Below are positions 50,230-62,569 of a stretch of 64,000 nt of DNA, piece by piece. Under the pieces are notes generated by a model. The model made no database searches, was not told the DNA's origin, and saw nothing but the letters and a program-made list of their open reading frames with translations. The DNA is taken from NCBI GenBank assembly GCA_039881145.1, contig JAYKKI010000061.1, positions 10,142,001 to 10,206,000 on the forward strand, read 5' to 3'. The stretch comes from Druceiella hillmani. Lineage: Eukaryota > Arthropoda > Insecta > Lepidoptera > Hepialidae. The stretch's first letter is position 1. Every line of letters starts with the position of its first letter. The translations under genes and the position numbers were made by a program.

Positions 50230-52000
50230 TAATAATAAAATAATTGCTCATTATGAAACTTTTTTAAAAAATTTCTTGGATATATGTTCTTAATTAGTTT
50301 CTTTTTTCTTATTTTAGATTATTGACACATCAAATTCACATAACTACTCACAACGTAGGTCTGACTCAAACTAAACCGCTTAGTATACGTGACGTCAATA
50401 GCGGCACATCGCTTGGTGAAACACCACCAATTTGTTAACTAAATATATATTAACTATAAAATATATTTACTAGCCAAGAGTAGTTGCAATTTATTTTCAT
50501 AAGAATTTATGTTTTCACAATAAACATCCAGGAATACAATGTTCACAAATAATAATTTTGTTTATCATTAAAATGTTGACTGTGTGTTAACTTTAGACAA
50601 TAGGTACACGTTGCCGCGAAACCTTCCTAAAATTTTGATAAAGCATGATATTTTTGCTGTGCATATTTTTTAGCGTTTTTATTCATTTATCTGATCCTAA
50701 ACCCTTATTGCGTATAATCAAAAGTTTTATTGATCGTTTATGGTCAAGATGCTACATCTCGAAAATGTAGGGAAATTATTTTCTAGATCGAACTGTAAAA
50801 TTTTTAATATAATTATTTTAAAGTAGGTTTTCGATAGGAATATTTTTTTCACCATCCTGAAGGGATTTATTTCTAATTTACAATATTATTTACAGTTTAT
50901 ACTGCGTTTAATTACAAAATTTCCTCGCTTATTACGTAACAAAATCCGTTACTTTCTTCAATTTCAAACTGAATGGCTTTCTGTCGTTCTGCCAATCTCT
51001 TATTATTTCCATTTTGATTTTTTTTCCTTATTTTCCCATTATTCTTTAGGTTTTAATAGATTTTGTTACAAAAAATATACTTTTCGAAATAGCCAGAAAG
51101 AATACTATTGCATTCGTTTACTATTCTGATCAAAATCTCGAGGTTATCATTTTCGACCCGCTCCCAGTATTATACGTCTTTTAAAATTTTAAAGTCAAAT
51201 AAGGAAAATTGAATAAAATAGTAAGTCTCTGAATAGTTTCGACGATCAAAAGTAATTTCCTCTTCTACATTTTTTTAACTCAATCGAAATGGAAAATGTA
51301 TTTACTTCCTTAAACCCCTATTGACTTCTTCTTTTGGTGAATATGCAAAAATATGCTTTTTATTATATTTTCGTGATATATTTATGTGTATTGCCATCCA
51401 TAATTATTGATCAATTTCGATGTGATTTTTCAAATTAAAAAGTAATTTGAATTTAAAAAAGTTCTTTCATAGACAATTAGTTTTGAGAAATTGATCGTGA
51501 TTTGGATTGAAATATTTTATAATTTAAATCCAACGCATGTTGACCAATGTTAAAAATATGCTGATGCCTTGTGAATAAAGTCTCAATATAATTATGAGGA
51601 ATTTTCTAAAAAAAATAATTTTACCTTATAGTTCTCTAGTCTGCTTCGACTCAAGCTCATAATTGACGATTGATGTAGTACGCGGTTTTATAAAATCGCG
51701 TCATTTTGTGTCGAGTTAGTTATTGTACATATATAACTCTATACCGTATGTTTATCTCCAAAAATATTTAATGTTTTGTAAATGTTAACAACATATGAAT
51801 GGTACTACCAGGGTTTAGTAGCAGCATATTTTATATTAAAAACAAAAAGAAGACGCCCTAACGTGTAAACAAAATCATGGTTGCAATTCAAGCGGAGGTG
51901 GCCTCATACTAACTTGATAAGGAGTTCGATAAAATAGTCGTTTTAAAAAACAGACATTTATTTAATTATATTGATTAGTACAATAATAAAAGAGACTTGC
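50230..52000. other. No gene seen
   Basis: AT-rich intergenic DNA. Nothing recognised on either strand. Confidence 0.5.
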
Positions 52001-52017
52001 GTCTGCTACGAATATCA

Positions 52018-52197
52018 AATCCGGTCTGGCGTTAGGTCAGATTTATGTTTATCATGAAAATAATGAATTTCGTATTGGATTGCATTTCTCACATAATCCG
52101 TGAGAACCACTGCTTCGTCAGCAATATATCCATAATGCTGTTCGTGGGAAGGAGTGTTTGTGACAACCTCCCGGACAAGATAAAACATAAAAAACAT
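52018..52197 (-). other. Possible orphan terminal exon, unrecognised
   Basis: Minus strand. After a pyrimidine-rich tract and AG (near 52,140) the frame reads HYGYIADEAVVLTDYVRN and ends KSDLTPDRI then TGA. Residue composition is more protein-like than neighbouring shadows. It lies just downstream of the env-like relic and could be unrelated host coding or LTR-region chance. No function can be given. Confidence 0.25.
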
Positions 52198-52357
52198 TTT
52201 ATAACATAAAAATCGTAATAAGCTAGTAATATTGATTACATCTATTTAAAAATAGTCTTATAATTATAACAAATTTTCATTTGAACTAGGATTAGTAAGC
52301 ATATTGCTTTATGTTTCTTTTCGACGGGACTGGCAAAGACGTAGTATATATTCCATC

Positions 52358-55300
52358 TTAATTATCAGGTTCAACTCCAAGAATTGTTTCCTGTTTCAAA
52401 TTTTGCTTTTTATTGTTTTTACATTGACTACACACTTGGATACAGTATTTAGTAGGGTTTTTACGACAAAGAAATCTTCTACTTTTAAATAACAAATAGA
52501 AAGAAATTAAAGCTATATTAACATAGGTAAGAGATAGGTAATGATAACTATATTTCTGTGAATGAGAGGGATTTTTGAGTTTTTCTAAATCATTTTCAAA
52601 ATGGTCGAAATGAAAGCAAGCTTGCAAGAGTCAAAATTATTACTACTAGTAATTTAACGAATGGTAAATAAGTTAATGTTTTATTATTTCATGATCTTTT
52701 GCAACAACCGTCATCAGTTAGGTTAAAGTTTTAAATAAAATTAGTAAAATTAGAAATGTAATTATAATTTGAACTGGAAAATTTTAATGTTTATAAAATG
52801 CTTTGCAATTTTTGGGCAATTTAATTATACCTGTACCAATTAGTATTTCATCCTAATTATAGCATCAGAATAACAGCTAATATGAATCTTACTAGGTTCT
52901 GATTGAACATACATCCATCTATTATTACTTATTCTAGCGTAGCTTGTCGATAACTTCGGTTAATATTGTTATTTCACATGTAGGATTAGCCATTGTAGAA
53001 TAAACTTTGTTTAATGCACACACCAAACACTTCCTACGTACCAGTTTACAATTACTAATGTCCTTGAACTGTGAATAAAACATGCGATCAGCTGTTATTG
53101 CCAGGTATGGTGAGGAAGGGGTGATAAGAGCGTAAGTATCATACGGAACTGGTAAAGGAACAACATTGTAAAGATTGTAAACATTAGAAAGTACAAGCTG
53201 GATAATAATAAATATAATTATTTTATTTAAATGGTAGTAACATATCAAGGTGGATAAATCAATTAATTCAGGGGAGTAACAGAAATTGGAAAATCATAAT
53301 GTTTAGATAAATTATTTTTATATTGTTCTAATTCATTATATAGTTGCAAAGGACTTAGACTTAGTACGATTTCGCCTCGAGATTTTACTGAACAAGTTAG
53401 CATTATTCACATCATCGATATCGAAAGATAAGCTAATTATAATACTTTGAAGAGAACTACGTAAAGAATTTAATTGCGACTAAAATTCTAACTTATCGTG
53501 AGACAAGCCGAACTGTTGAAAGGCTTTATTTATAATTTCTGAATTTTTATTTAATTTTACACCATTATTAGTTATTATAGATACAGAATTTAATAAATTA
53601 GGAATAGTACGAGTACTAGTATCAAACGCGCTAGTGGTCCTTCATCTAACTGCACTTTTGCAATGGTGTCCGTGAACTTGTTAGCGTCATCAGAGTTTAA
53701 AGTTCCAAAGAATGTTTTGAGAATGGAACCACCAGCGTTGAACAATTCACGTTTTGTGCGTTTTGATATATTACTAGAGATAAGATATGATATGGAAGAT
53801 CCTTTTTTAATATTGTTTTCATGTTGACTTTTACGGGATTTAGAGAATTAGCACAATCCACTTTAATTTTAGAAGAGGCGTGGGAGTAAAAAAAGTACGT
53901 GTTTTATTAATGTAGTAATCTATTTCATCTAAATGTGGTTGGTTGTGCTGGATATTGAGGTATGTCATCACATTCCAATTATCATTAGAGAACTTAACAT
54001 CCAGTAGTTGATCGAAATAGAGACCCGGACTTCCGGTTATAGGTGAGACGAAACGACTGGTGTACAACGCTTGGGGCATCTGTGAATGAATGAAAGAGTC
54101 AGGTTTAGGATTGAGGTGCCGGTTTGATTTCATCGTAATGGTGACGCGCATGTTTTTAGTTTACGAGTACTGTCATAGTATGATTATAGTTTATTTTAAT
54201 GATTGTGTATGGACTTTTCCATATTGGAGACAGAGTTTTGTTCTGTTTGTGATAGCAACGTATATAGACTGAGTCACCGACGTTATAAGTTAAGGGTTTA
54301 GAACGCTTATCATAGTATTGTCTAAAACTTTCTTGGGAAATAGAAATATTCTATAGGGCTTTTTGTCTGTCATAGTATAATCTATGATTCAGTGTGCAAA
54401 TACAATCAATATAAGTAGTTTGTTCTAGTGATTAGATAGATTAAGGAAAGTATGGTTTGAAACCAAAAATGAGTTCAAATGGACAATAACCGGTCGTTGA
54501 ATGGACGTTCAAATTGTAGGATAACATAGCAGTATTTAGATATAGGACCCATGTTTGTTGATTTTCATTTATAAATGATCTTACGTATTCTTTAAGAGTT
54601 ACATGGCTTCTTTCTAGGGCTCCACAAGTTTGGGGATGGTAGGGACTTGCGAATACGTCTTTAATACCGAATTACAGTGACATTGAGTTTACGGTGATCA
54701 ATGTCAATTCTCCATTTCCTTTTTTCCAGAAGCATCTAGTTTCTTAGGAACTAACCAAATCGGGGCACTCCATGGTGAAACAGAGAGGCGAATAATATCT
54801 TGTTCGAGCATTTTCTTTATTTGAATTTCGGCTTCTTCCTCATGACACTCAGGAAAACGGTAGGATTTGGCATGGATTGGAACAGCATCTCTAGTGTTAA
54901 TAGAGTGCTCGATGGAATTTGTGCAAGAAAAGGCTCTGCTCTAAGTAGAATATATCAGAGTATTGAAAACAACATTCTAATAAAACCTTGGTTTCCTCGG
55001 GATTTAGATAAGATGTGCGAATGAGATCGATGACCTTTTTTGGAATTTAGATACTATTTATTGTTTTGACTTCATAGGCTAGAAATACAGATTTGTTCAA
55101 AGAAGTTAGTTTATCGAACAGCTCCTTATTAAGGACTTCAGATTGAGTGGTATTTAAAACAGAGATATTGATGCTGTGATTTGATTTGAGTTTGACAATG
55201 CAATTTGCAAAGTAAACACCTTCCGAAATACTATGGTCAAGAAAAAGTGCTTCAGTGCAATTATTCAATTCGTTAGGATCATTTGAAACGGGACATCACA

Positions 55301-55960
55301 TAACTATTTCTGAACCCGGGAGAATAGTATAGGTTGGTTGATCAAAAGTTATGGGCAAGGGATAACCTTGAATATTAATGCATTGTTTAGAACATTGAAT
55401 GTCAGCGTTGTCTTTGATGTTCTTCAGGAAGTCATTACCTAATATGCCATCATATTTAAATTTTATATTATCATCGACGACATGGAATTTGTAGTCAAAA
55501 TTAAGGATAATTTACTTAGACGACCGCAGAGTGACTGAATTATAATTGAATAATACCTTAAGTTTCGTAGTATGAGTCTTTGTAGTAAAACCTGTGATTT
55601 AATTTTTTCAGAGGATAGGTTCGTGTTTTTTAGTAGACTATTAGCTTGACAACACTACTTGTACCAGTATCGATACGGAAACCGAGTGGATTGTCGGATT
55701 GCTTTGTTTTCAGGAAGACATGAGGCAAGAGAACCTTACTTGAAGGCGTTTTTAGTTTGTACAATGAAGTAGTAGGATTAGATTTTGGATTTGGTTTAAT
55801 AGGAAGGGCAGATTGACACTCCGAGTTAATTTTACTCAGAGAATGTGCTGGACTCAATGAAACAGTGGCCTCAGTGAGAGGAGGTTGAGATATGGATATA
55901 GTATTTTTATTGTTATAAATTGGCCTTCTAGCCGATATAGAATTTTTAAGTTTGAAAAAA
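52358..55960 (-). mobile_element. Errantivirus-type endogenous retroelement (Ty3/gypsy with env-like gene), deleted and decayed
   Basis: Minus strand, order protease, RT start, integrase end, env-like. Seen: a DTG protease site (about 55,674-55,661), RT opening PWSAPIWLVPKKLDASGKK (about 54,780-54,725), then integrase SPYHPQTCGALERSH (about 54,650-54,605). RT, RNase H and most of integrase are missing in between. The env-like part is broken by shifts and has a furin-type RTKR site (53,749-53,760) followed by the conserved FNAGG stretch. Other env-like blocks lie at 54,151-53,840, 53,248-52,934 and 52,627-52,358. No LTR pair was identified. Such elements are insect endogenous retroviruses; this copy cannot encode functional proteins. 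Confidence 0.88.
52934..54151 (-). pseudogene. Env-like gene relic of the errantivirus element
   Basis: Three separated frames. The first (54,151-53,840) holds a PGLYFDQL and NWNVMTYLN block typical of the ectodomain start. A furin-type site follows in a second frame near 53,755. The third (53,248-52,934) has a hydrophobic start and a YLAITAD block. A later hydrophobic segment at about 52,540-52,490 would be the membrane anchor. Frames are broken at several points. Described as a relic only. Confidence 0.75.
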
Positions 55961-57463
55961 GAATGGTTTCATAAAAAACTGTGTAAGAGTCCCAAATGTA
56001 AATAATTCAGAATACTTCATGGGATAATCGAGACGATAGTAGAAGTATCAAGTGGAATAATTAAAACGGAAAGAGAATAAAAATTTCTATATTTAAGAGC
56101 CTAAATAATTTTAGAGCTAGTTTTGGTAGGTTTCGAATGAGAAATAAATACAAATAAAATGTACATACAGACCAATTTTCAAAATTATGATTTTGTATCT
56201 GGATCCGTTAAATCTTTTTAGAACTCTTTAGTTAAACAAACTGTTGTATTAATAAACATATTCAAGGTAGATGCTAGAGATAAATTAAAATAAATTATCT
56301 ATCCAGTTACAAAACTTGGAGTGAATTTTCTTTTCGCATAACCACTTGACTAGTAAGGATGTTATTGGATATGTATTTTGAGATTTATTGCTCTAACTAA
56401 AATATAATTTTTGTTGTGTTTTTCTTATTTAGACAACTTTCTTTTTTTGTTTGTAATTAAATGTTTTGTAATGAAATTTTGTGTATGCTTTTTCTTTTTA
56501 ATTTAAAGTTTCATATCCAAATTATGAGTTTAAAAGTTTTGAATCTATCTTCCAGTTCTTATTTGAACCAATTAAAAAAAAAATAATTTGAAAAACTTGT
56601 ACTTAGCACGTACATGTATTTAACATAATTTTGGGCATAAATATTCAATACTACTCAACACATTTTTTAAATCAAGTTTACTTTATAAGATCGTTAAGAA
56701 AAAGGTTTTAAATATAATTTTTTTAAAAATGTTACTTTACATTTTGTCTTTTTACATTCAAAATTATTTGAGGTACTGTAAATAAGAGAGAAAATAAACA
56801 CGTGGCTTTATCATCTTATCCTAACCAATATTTTAAACGCTTAAATAAGTTTGTTTGTGTGGCTTTTACACCTTAGCTACTTAACAAATCCCTGTGACAT
56901 AAAATTAACACAAAATATAATGAATCTTTTTCTTTGAAATGAAAAATCATCCCGTTATGAATAAAAATGTATTTAAATAGCGAGTATTTTAATAACCTTT
57001 AAACTGCAATCTTGTCGTGAAAAATTATATCCCAAATGAATTTAGTCAGACTTTAACGATTTCTCTGTAAATGAAATAGAAGTAAGTCACGGGAAATTAG
57101 ATCATGTTTATAGTATTTTTCTGGCTAAAATAAATATTGTTTATAGACTTGTGGCAATTTGTTAACTTATAAAAATACCACCAACCAAGAAAGATTACAC
57201 AATTCTGTATTTTTATGAACTCTATTAAAGTTTTTTTTGTTTTTTAAAGAGCCCGCAAAAATATTTTAACAGAGATTTTAACAAAATTTTGAATTTTATT
57301 TATGTATATAGAAAATCTCCAACACGTGCATCAACTTCATGTTTATATTTCCCGTAAGACACGACGCATCTTAGATTTTACTTAAGTCCTTAATATTAAA
57401 TGAGGTAATCTCTTTTTTTTCTTCATATAAAGAAATATTTAGAGTATTTCGTATTTCACTCAC
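55961..57463. other. No gene seen
   Basis: AT-rich DNA between the endogenous element and the exon 6-type protease relic. A catalytic Ser exon for the third protease would be expected at or beyond here and was not found. Confidence 0.5.
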
Positions 57464-57641
57464 CTTCTGTACCTTTTTGTGCAGTTTTCCTTGCTCAAAA
57501 TGTCAGTAGAGGCTTTCAGTAGTATTTCGGAGGATTTGTATTTCTCCGTAAGACCCGATCCAGCGATAAGCCCGTTTTGTCCTTCTAGTTGTGTATTTAC
57601 CAACCAATTGAAAATCGGTAGGCAAATAGGTTGAGTATTGC
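57464..57641 (-). pseudogene. Exon 6-type relic of a third CLIP protease
   Basis: 178 bases with good acceptor (TTATAG) and donor (AG/GTGAGT), fully open and in the same phases as exon 6 of the intact gene. Encodes NTQPICLPIFNW, QLEGQN, AGSGLTEK and KENCTKRY. GWG is changed to GSG (TGG to TCG). On its own it could belong to a live gene or a protease homologue. It is called pseudogene because its likely companion exon at 61,275 is broken and no Ser exon was found downstream on the same strand. Confidence 0.7.
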
Positions 57642-58493
57642 CTATAAAAATTTAGGAAGTTATTTATATCAGTAGGCAATGATTAAATATTGCAATCACA
57701 TTGGTTACGATTATAAATTTTCACAATTTATCGGAAATGTAATATCCTGAAATGTTTCTTTAAAAATGAATTGTTATCTTTTAAACAACATAGAATATTT
57801 ATTAACAATTTAACGATTGGAAAAATTACTTAAAATTCATTGAACCTGAATAACAATGCCTCATTATATCACCTTTTGACCAAATCAACACATTGAGTAC
57901 CCGACATGAGCCCGATCAGCGGAATGTTCACTGTTCGTAAGATTTACATAGATAATCAAATGTGACAACAGATTTACCAAGCTCAATCTTATATCAATAT
58001 CCCTTAGTAAATACTATAACTCACTGGTGGTTCGCTACAGGCCATCGACTAAGAGAGATGGAGGCTACAAAATTATATAGCAGAACTTTTACGACATATC
58101 GACTTATACGAATATCATATCTAATATTCATATTTCGACTTATATCATACCCTAAGAGCCAGTGGCCAGCTACCTGTATTTAATTGACCACGTCTAAATG
58201 TATTTGACTACGTCTGCCATGTGAAAATTTTAAAATGTATGATTATTTTTATTAAAAAGTAATTATAGCAGATCATAATCGCGCATCATAATAGCGTGGC
58301 AGACAATTTTGAAAGTGCCAAAAAAAGTTAAATTTTGAAAGTAATTGACCAGGTCTGCCATTAATATAATTTGTTCGTTATAGTCTTAAAAGCTAATATT
58401 TATCAGGGCAGACGTTTTTATTGAGAATACACTTCAGCAGATATTAAAATTTTAACTACTACCCGAGCAGATGTCTGTATAGACTGCACATAT

Positions 58494-59881
58494 TTATCTA
58501 TATTCTTTCTTTCATGTTTCACTACTGTAGTCACTTCGACCTTATTGTTTGCTCTCTCATAGATACTACCATCCAAATATTTTAGGTTTTATGGCTGAGG
58601 GTCATATAGTTACTTTCAGCGTAACGGTATTTCGTCAAATGTCTTTTAGTATATTTGTGAACGTCGACACACATACCACGTGTTTCGTGAACGTAATAAA
58701 ATATCTAGTGTTGCTTTATTTTGCTTTATTAATTTGATTATTATTTGTTTAGTAAATCTGACATTATGTCGAATGAGTTAAAGTGTATTTTTTGTGCCGG
58801 TGAAAAAACTGAAAAAGTACAATTATTTCTTGAAGAGACAGTAACAAAATGTCGAAAACTTTTGAGGTTACAACTTCATAAATTGAAATAGAAGTATGTA
58901 ATTTTACTTGATGATGTTTTTGATTCAGGATATCATAGTAGTTGCTACAAGACATTTCCTGCATTGAAAAAAAATATTTCACACGAAAAAACAAGATAAG
59001 TTATCACAGCCAAGTATGTTTTCGTCTACGATTGAGCAACTACCGAGGACGATGCTTAGAGAGTTGAGTGAGGGCATGGAGGCAACATCGAGTTCAATAT
59101 TTACAACACATTATTTGGAAGAAAAGATCCACAAGTAATTCAAAGAAGAAATTCAAATATTGCAATCGAACATTAAAACAGTTGGTGCCCCTATACGTAT
59201 TTCAACTATTGATCAATCTTTGTTTGCACATTTAAAAGATCAAGACACATTGGAAGCAGCTGCAGCCATTTTGAGATATGAAATTAAGGGCATAACAAGC
59301 AAAATTATCTAACTATTTAACTGGCCAACGACTAATAAAGGGTCAATGCTCAACAACACCAACGGATTCCGTTTTTTTGCCTCAGTTATTGAAGGTTATA
59401 CTCGCAAACGCCGTAATTGCGATAGTTTCAAACGTCATATAAATTCTCTGTCACAAGATATAATTTATATAACTCACAATGGCAATGTTACGATTTCCAA
59501 AGACATCTGCCTAGGAAGGACATTAAAAAGCATTACAAGTTGTATACACATGCAGAAGGAAAATTAATTTCATGGAACATATCATTTGAGAACGTATTGA
59601 ATAAAAGTCATTCACAATAATGTCCAATAACAGGTAATTTGTAACAGGTATGATACTATGTTATTGAATTATGGTGTTACTCATTATAATAGGTATGAGG
59701 AAATAACAGTTATTTACATCTCTGCTAAATTTATATTTTGACGAAATACCATTACGTTGAAGGTAACTACGTGACCCTCAGATATAAACCCTAAAATATT
59801 TGAATGGTAGTAGCTATGAGAGAGCATACACTAGATAGAAATGAGTACAGTAGTGAAATATGAAAGAAAGAATATAGATAA
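58494..59881 (+). mobile_element. DNA transposon of about 1.39 kb with about 145-bp terminal inverted repeats (copy B)
   Basis: Left TIR 58,494-58,639 and right TIR 59,738-59,881 are reverse complements over about 145 bases (outer end TTATCTATATTCTTTCTTTC, inner end GTATTTCGTCAAA) with roughly 15 percent mismatch. Inside, a plus-strand relic starts at ATG 58,767 (MSNELKCIFCAGEK) and has DSGYHSSCYKTF (CxxC...HxxxC), then SLSQDIIYITHNGN and GRTLKSITS (about 59,445-59,540). This resembles a widespread invertebrate repeat-encoded family of unknown enzymology. Stops and the short length show an internal deletion. Confidence 0.8.
58767..59560 (+). pseudogene. Degenerate ORF of the TIR transposon, CxxC...HxxxC module
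   Basis: Frames broken by stops at about 58,890 and 59,311. The N-terminal CIFC and downstream YHSSC make a likely zinc-binding module. RISTIDQSLFAHLKDQDTLE and RFFASVIEGYTRKRRN precede the SLSQDIIY block. No DDE-type triad can be pointed out in what remains. Copy A at 38.9-40.0 kb appears to be another fragment of the same broad family. Confidence 0.6.
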
Positions 59882-59917
59882 CTCTCTCTCTCTCTCTCTC
59901 TCGCTCTCTCTCTCTTT
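59882..59917. repeat. CT microsatellite
   Basis: CT dinucleotide run with one GCTC interruption, directly abutting the right TIR of the transposon. Confidence 0.93.
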
Positions 59918-60914
59918 GCCGTTTTACCTTTTACTATATATTTAAAAATCAAGGTTCGGATCGCCAAAGAAGTTTCACTTTTGTCACGTGTACTGAGTTG
60001 CAGGCGCTCAAATCTTTTTCAAAACTTGAAATAGTTTTCTTTTTGTTAATAATTATGCAAGAAACAATATAACGCTAATTTTTGACATAAACTTAAAACG
60101 AAACTCTAATGAATTAGTGTCTGTAGATACATAGCTTTCATACAGATTTGGCCTGCTTTTTTGTCTTCTCGGTAAAGAAAAATTACCATCCCATCGTGAT
60201 GACTTCGTTAACTTAGACCTCCAGCCAATATCTACGGCTGATGATAATATTATTATAATGATTTGTTGTTTAAAACCTTGTATACCCAGTCAACATCTGA
60301 GGTTTATAATAATATTACCATTATGATTTATTGTTTAAAAGTTTAGACATTCATCTGACATCTGTGGTTTGTATTAAAATATAAATTAACAAATATGAAC
60401 TTGAAGTAATCAAATCGAAAAAAATTTTCACTTCGAATACAGTCTAGTGTAAAAATAATTCTGTACGGCAGTTCGTAATTATAAATTTTTAGCGTTATTG
60501 AAATTACCTGTTATTCAACTTATATGTGTGCGGATGTGCATGGTAAACGCGACTGTTGCACATGAACTTTGCTCTGAGGCGTTCGTATATACTGTGTCGT
60601 GTTAAAATTGTGGGAATTTGATAAAAAAGAAAAATGTGTAACAATTTTATCATTTTTATTGGCATTTTAATGCAAGGAATTGATATAAATGATTAATTTT
60701 CATAGTCATTAACATTATTATTGTGGTTGTATTTAATGAATTAACTCATTTATTACATAAACATTTTTTTCTATATATACGATACTCATAATTTTTGATC
60801 GACATAACTTATCACTAATATTTCTGATTTTCTTGTTTAACACTTTTCAAGACCTTGAGGGATACAGCAATTTCAAAAGAAAAATATCCAAATGAAAATG
60901 TTACCTTCTCACAA
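59918..60914. other. No gene seen
   Basis: AT-rich. A short direct repeat around GATAATATTATTATAATGAT (60,241 and 60,306, imperfect) is the only structure. Confidence 0.45.
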
Positions 60915-61031
60915 ATAAAGTATCGTTTTTCTGATTTTATCCATCTTATAGTATTATAAACAATGGTGTCACGTATGTTACGAGCTTTCTAGTTCATAGG
61001 TAAAAAAATATTATTAAAACCTATGTATTTA

Positions 61032-61117
<86 letters not shown>

Positions 61118-61228
61118 CATAGGTTTTAATAATATTTTTTTACCTATGAACTAGAAAGCTCGTAACATACGTGAAACCATTGTTTATAATACTATAAGAT
61201 GGATGAAATCAGAAAAACGATACTTTAT
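60915..61228. repeat. 314-bp near-perfect palindrome with TA core
   Basis: The left arm starts ATAAAGTATCGTTTTTCTGA at 60,915 and the right arm ends with its reverse complement at 61,228. The arms (about 115 bases plus TA repeats at 61,028-61,113) show only about two mismatches, so the duplication is recent. It lies 47 bases from the broken His exon relic and would form a very large hairpin. Confidence 0.92.
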
Positions 61229-61274
61229 CCTAATAAATCATTGGAACCTTGTACCCTCCAAAAGATGAACAAAC

Positions 61275-61436
61275 CTGGTACGGTGGCGCACAGTAGTTCT
61301 TGTTCAAATACCTGATACAATCGTGAGGGCGTCTAATGTCGTATTCCCGAATTCGCACACCACGAAGCTGCTTTTGTATTGCAGTACGCTGCTGTCAGGA
61401 CATACTTCTCACTACCATAAACAAAATTTAATTATG
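61275..61436 (-). pseudogene. Catalytic His exon relic of the third CLIP protease, His to Tyr
   Basis: Encodes KYVLTAAYC, where the catalytic His codon CAC has become TAC. After a one-base shift it continues QLRGVRIREYDI and NKNYCAPPYQ, ending at CAG/GTTTGT. The acceptor TTTTTCAG is present, but the exon is 162 bases rather than 176, and the GGSLI block is missing. Closest to exon 4 of the intact gene. Confidence 0.85.
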
Positions 61437-61524
61437 CTGAAAAAAAGAAAAAAAAACTTAATTTTTTTGCTTTATGATTTAGTTGCCGGTTCGTGAAACT
61501 TGCTTTGTTTTCAATTCTTTAACG

Positions 61525-62560
61525 GGTGTTGCTATCAAGATCATAGGTATTTACAGAACTTATGATATTGGTATAGAAGATTTTGTCAACTCTGTAAAAT
61601 TGTATCTAGCAAACAACTGAATGTGGAAGTCATATTATTACTGATGATTGTAATATTAACATATTTAGTTATGACGGAGTAACTGATCAATTTCTAAATA
61701 ATTTTTTAAATGCTGCCTGTACTCCGCACTTCAAAAAGGCCTTGTGCAATTTAGTAAGGAAATTTAAAAATGTAAAATTAAGTAAGGAAATAATAAATTA
61801 TGCAAAAATCCGAGTTATTGATTACATGAGCCAGATAAGGCTGTGAATTTATTTGTGAAGAATATAAAATTACGTATAAATAAATAGTACATAAAATTAG
61901 CTAAAAAAATCAAAATAAAACTATTAAACTTTGGATAACGGATGGAATAATAAATTCCTATAATACTAAATCATTTCTACGTATGAGTTGGTCTAAGTAT
62001 ATGGATAATAACTTTATAAAACTAGAGTAAAACCAGTATTGTTATATTCTAAATAAAGTTATCAAATTAGCTGTCTGAAGAACAGGTCTTAATGTGTTAA
62101 AATTAATAATAATACTAGTTAATGTTAGTGTAAATGTGACGGCTTCTGTTTGTGCACCACAACGTACAATTTTTCGTTCAATTTTATTTAATTTGTATGA
62201 TAATGATAATTTTAATTATTTTCTTTCATGCTCTTATGACATTTAATGTCAAGTCAAGTATTTAATGTTTTGGAAAAAAATGATCTGAAGTGTAGAGTAG
62301 AATTCCTATATGGTTTAACTGTTTAAGTATTTGGCTCGGGCTAACCAATTATCTCTTAATATAAATAAAACTACATTTATTACTTTTGGTTTTCATAAAG
62401 ATAGTGCAGAAAAATATAAAGCTATTTATTAACGGCAAAGAAGTCACAAGAGTACAATATTATAAATATTTAGGTATTTATATACGTAGCCGTTTGAAGG
62501 GGAACTATCATATTGAAAAGATGATTAACAAATTAAGTTTTTATTTATCTAATCTATAGT
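61525..62560 (+). mobile_element. Jockey/CR1-like LINE fragment
   Basis: Plus strand, shifted frames. An endonuclease end reads GIYRTYDIGIEDFVNSVK (about 61,550), then a DDCNINIF block matching GDFNIN. A reverse transcriptase part reads PQRTIFRSILFNLYDND (about 62,160; normally PQGT..GPLLF), then NQLSLNINKTTFITFG (about 62,345) and YYKYLGIYI (about 62,458). Both domains are internally deleted. Confidence 0.78.
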
Positions 62561-62569
62561 ATACTTTTC

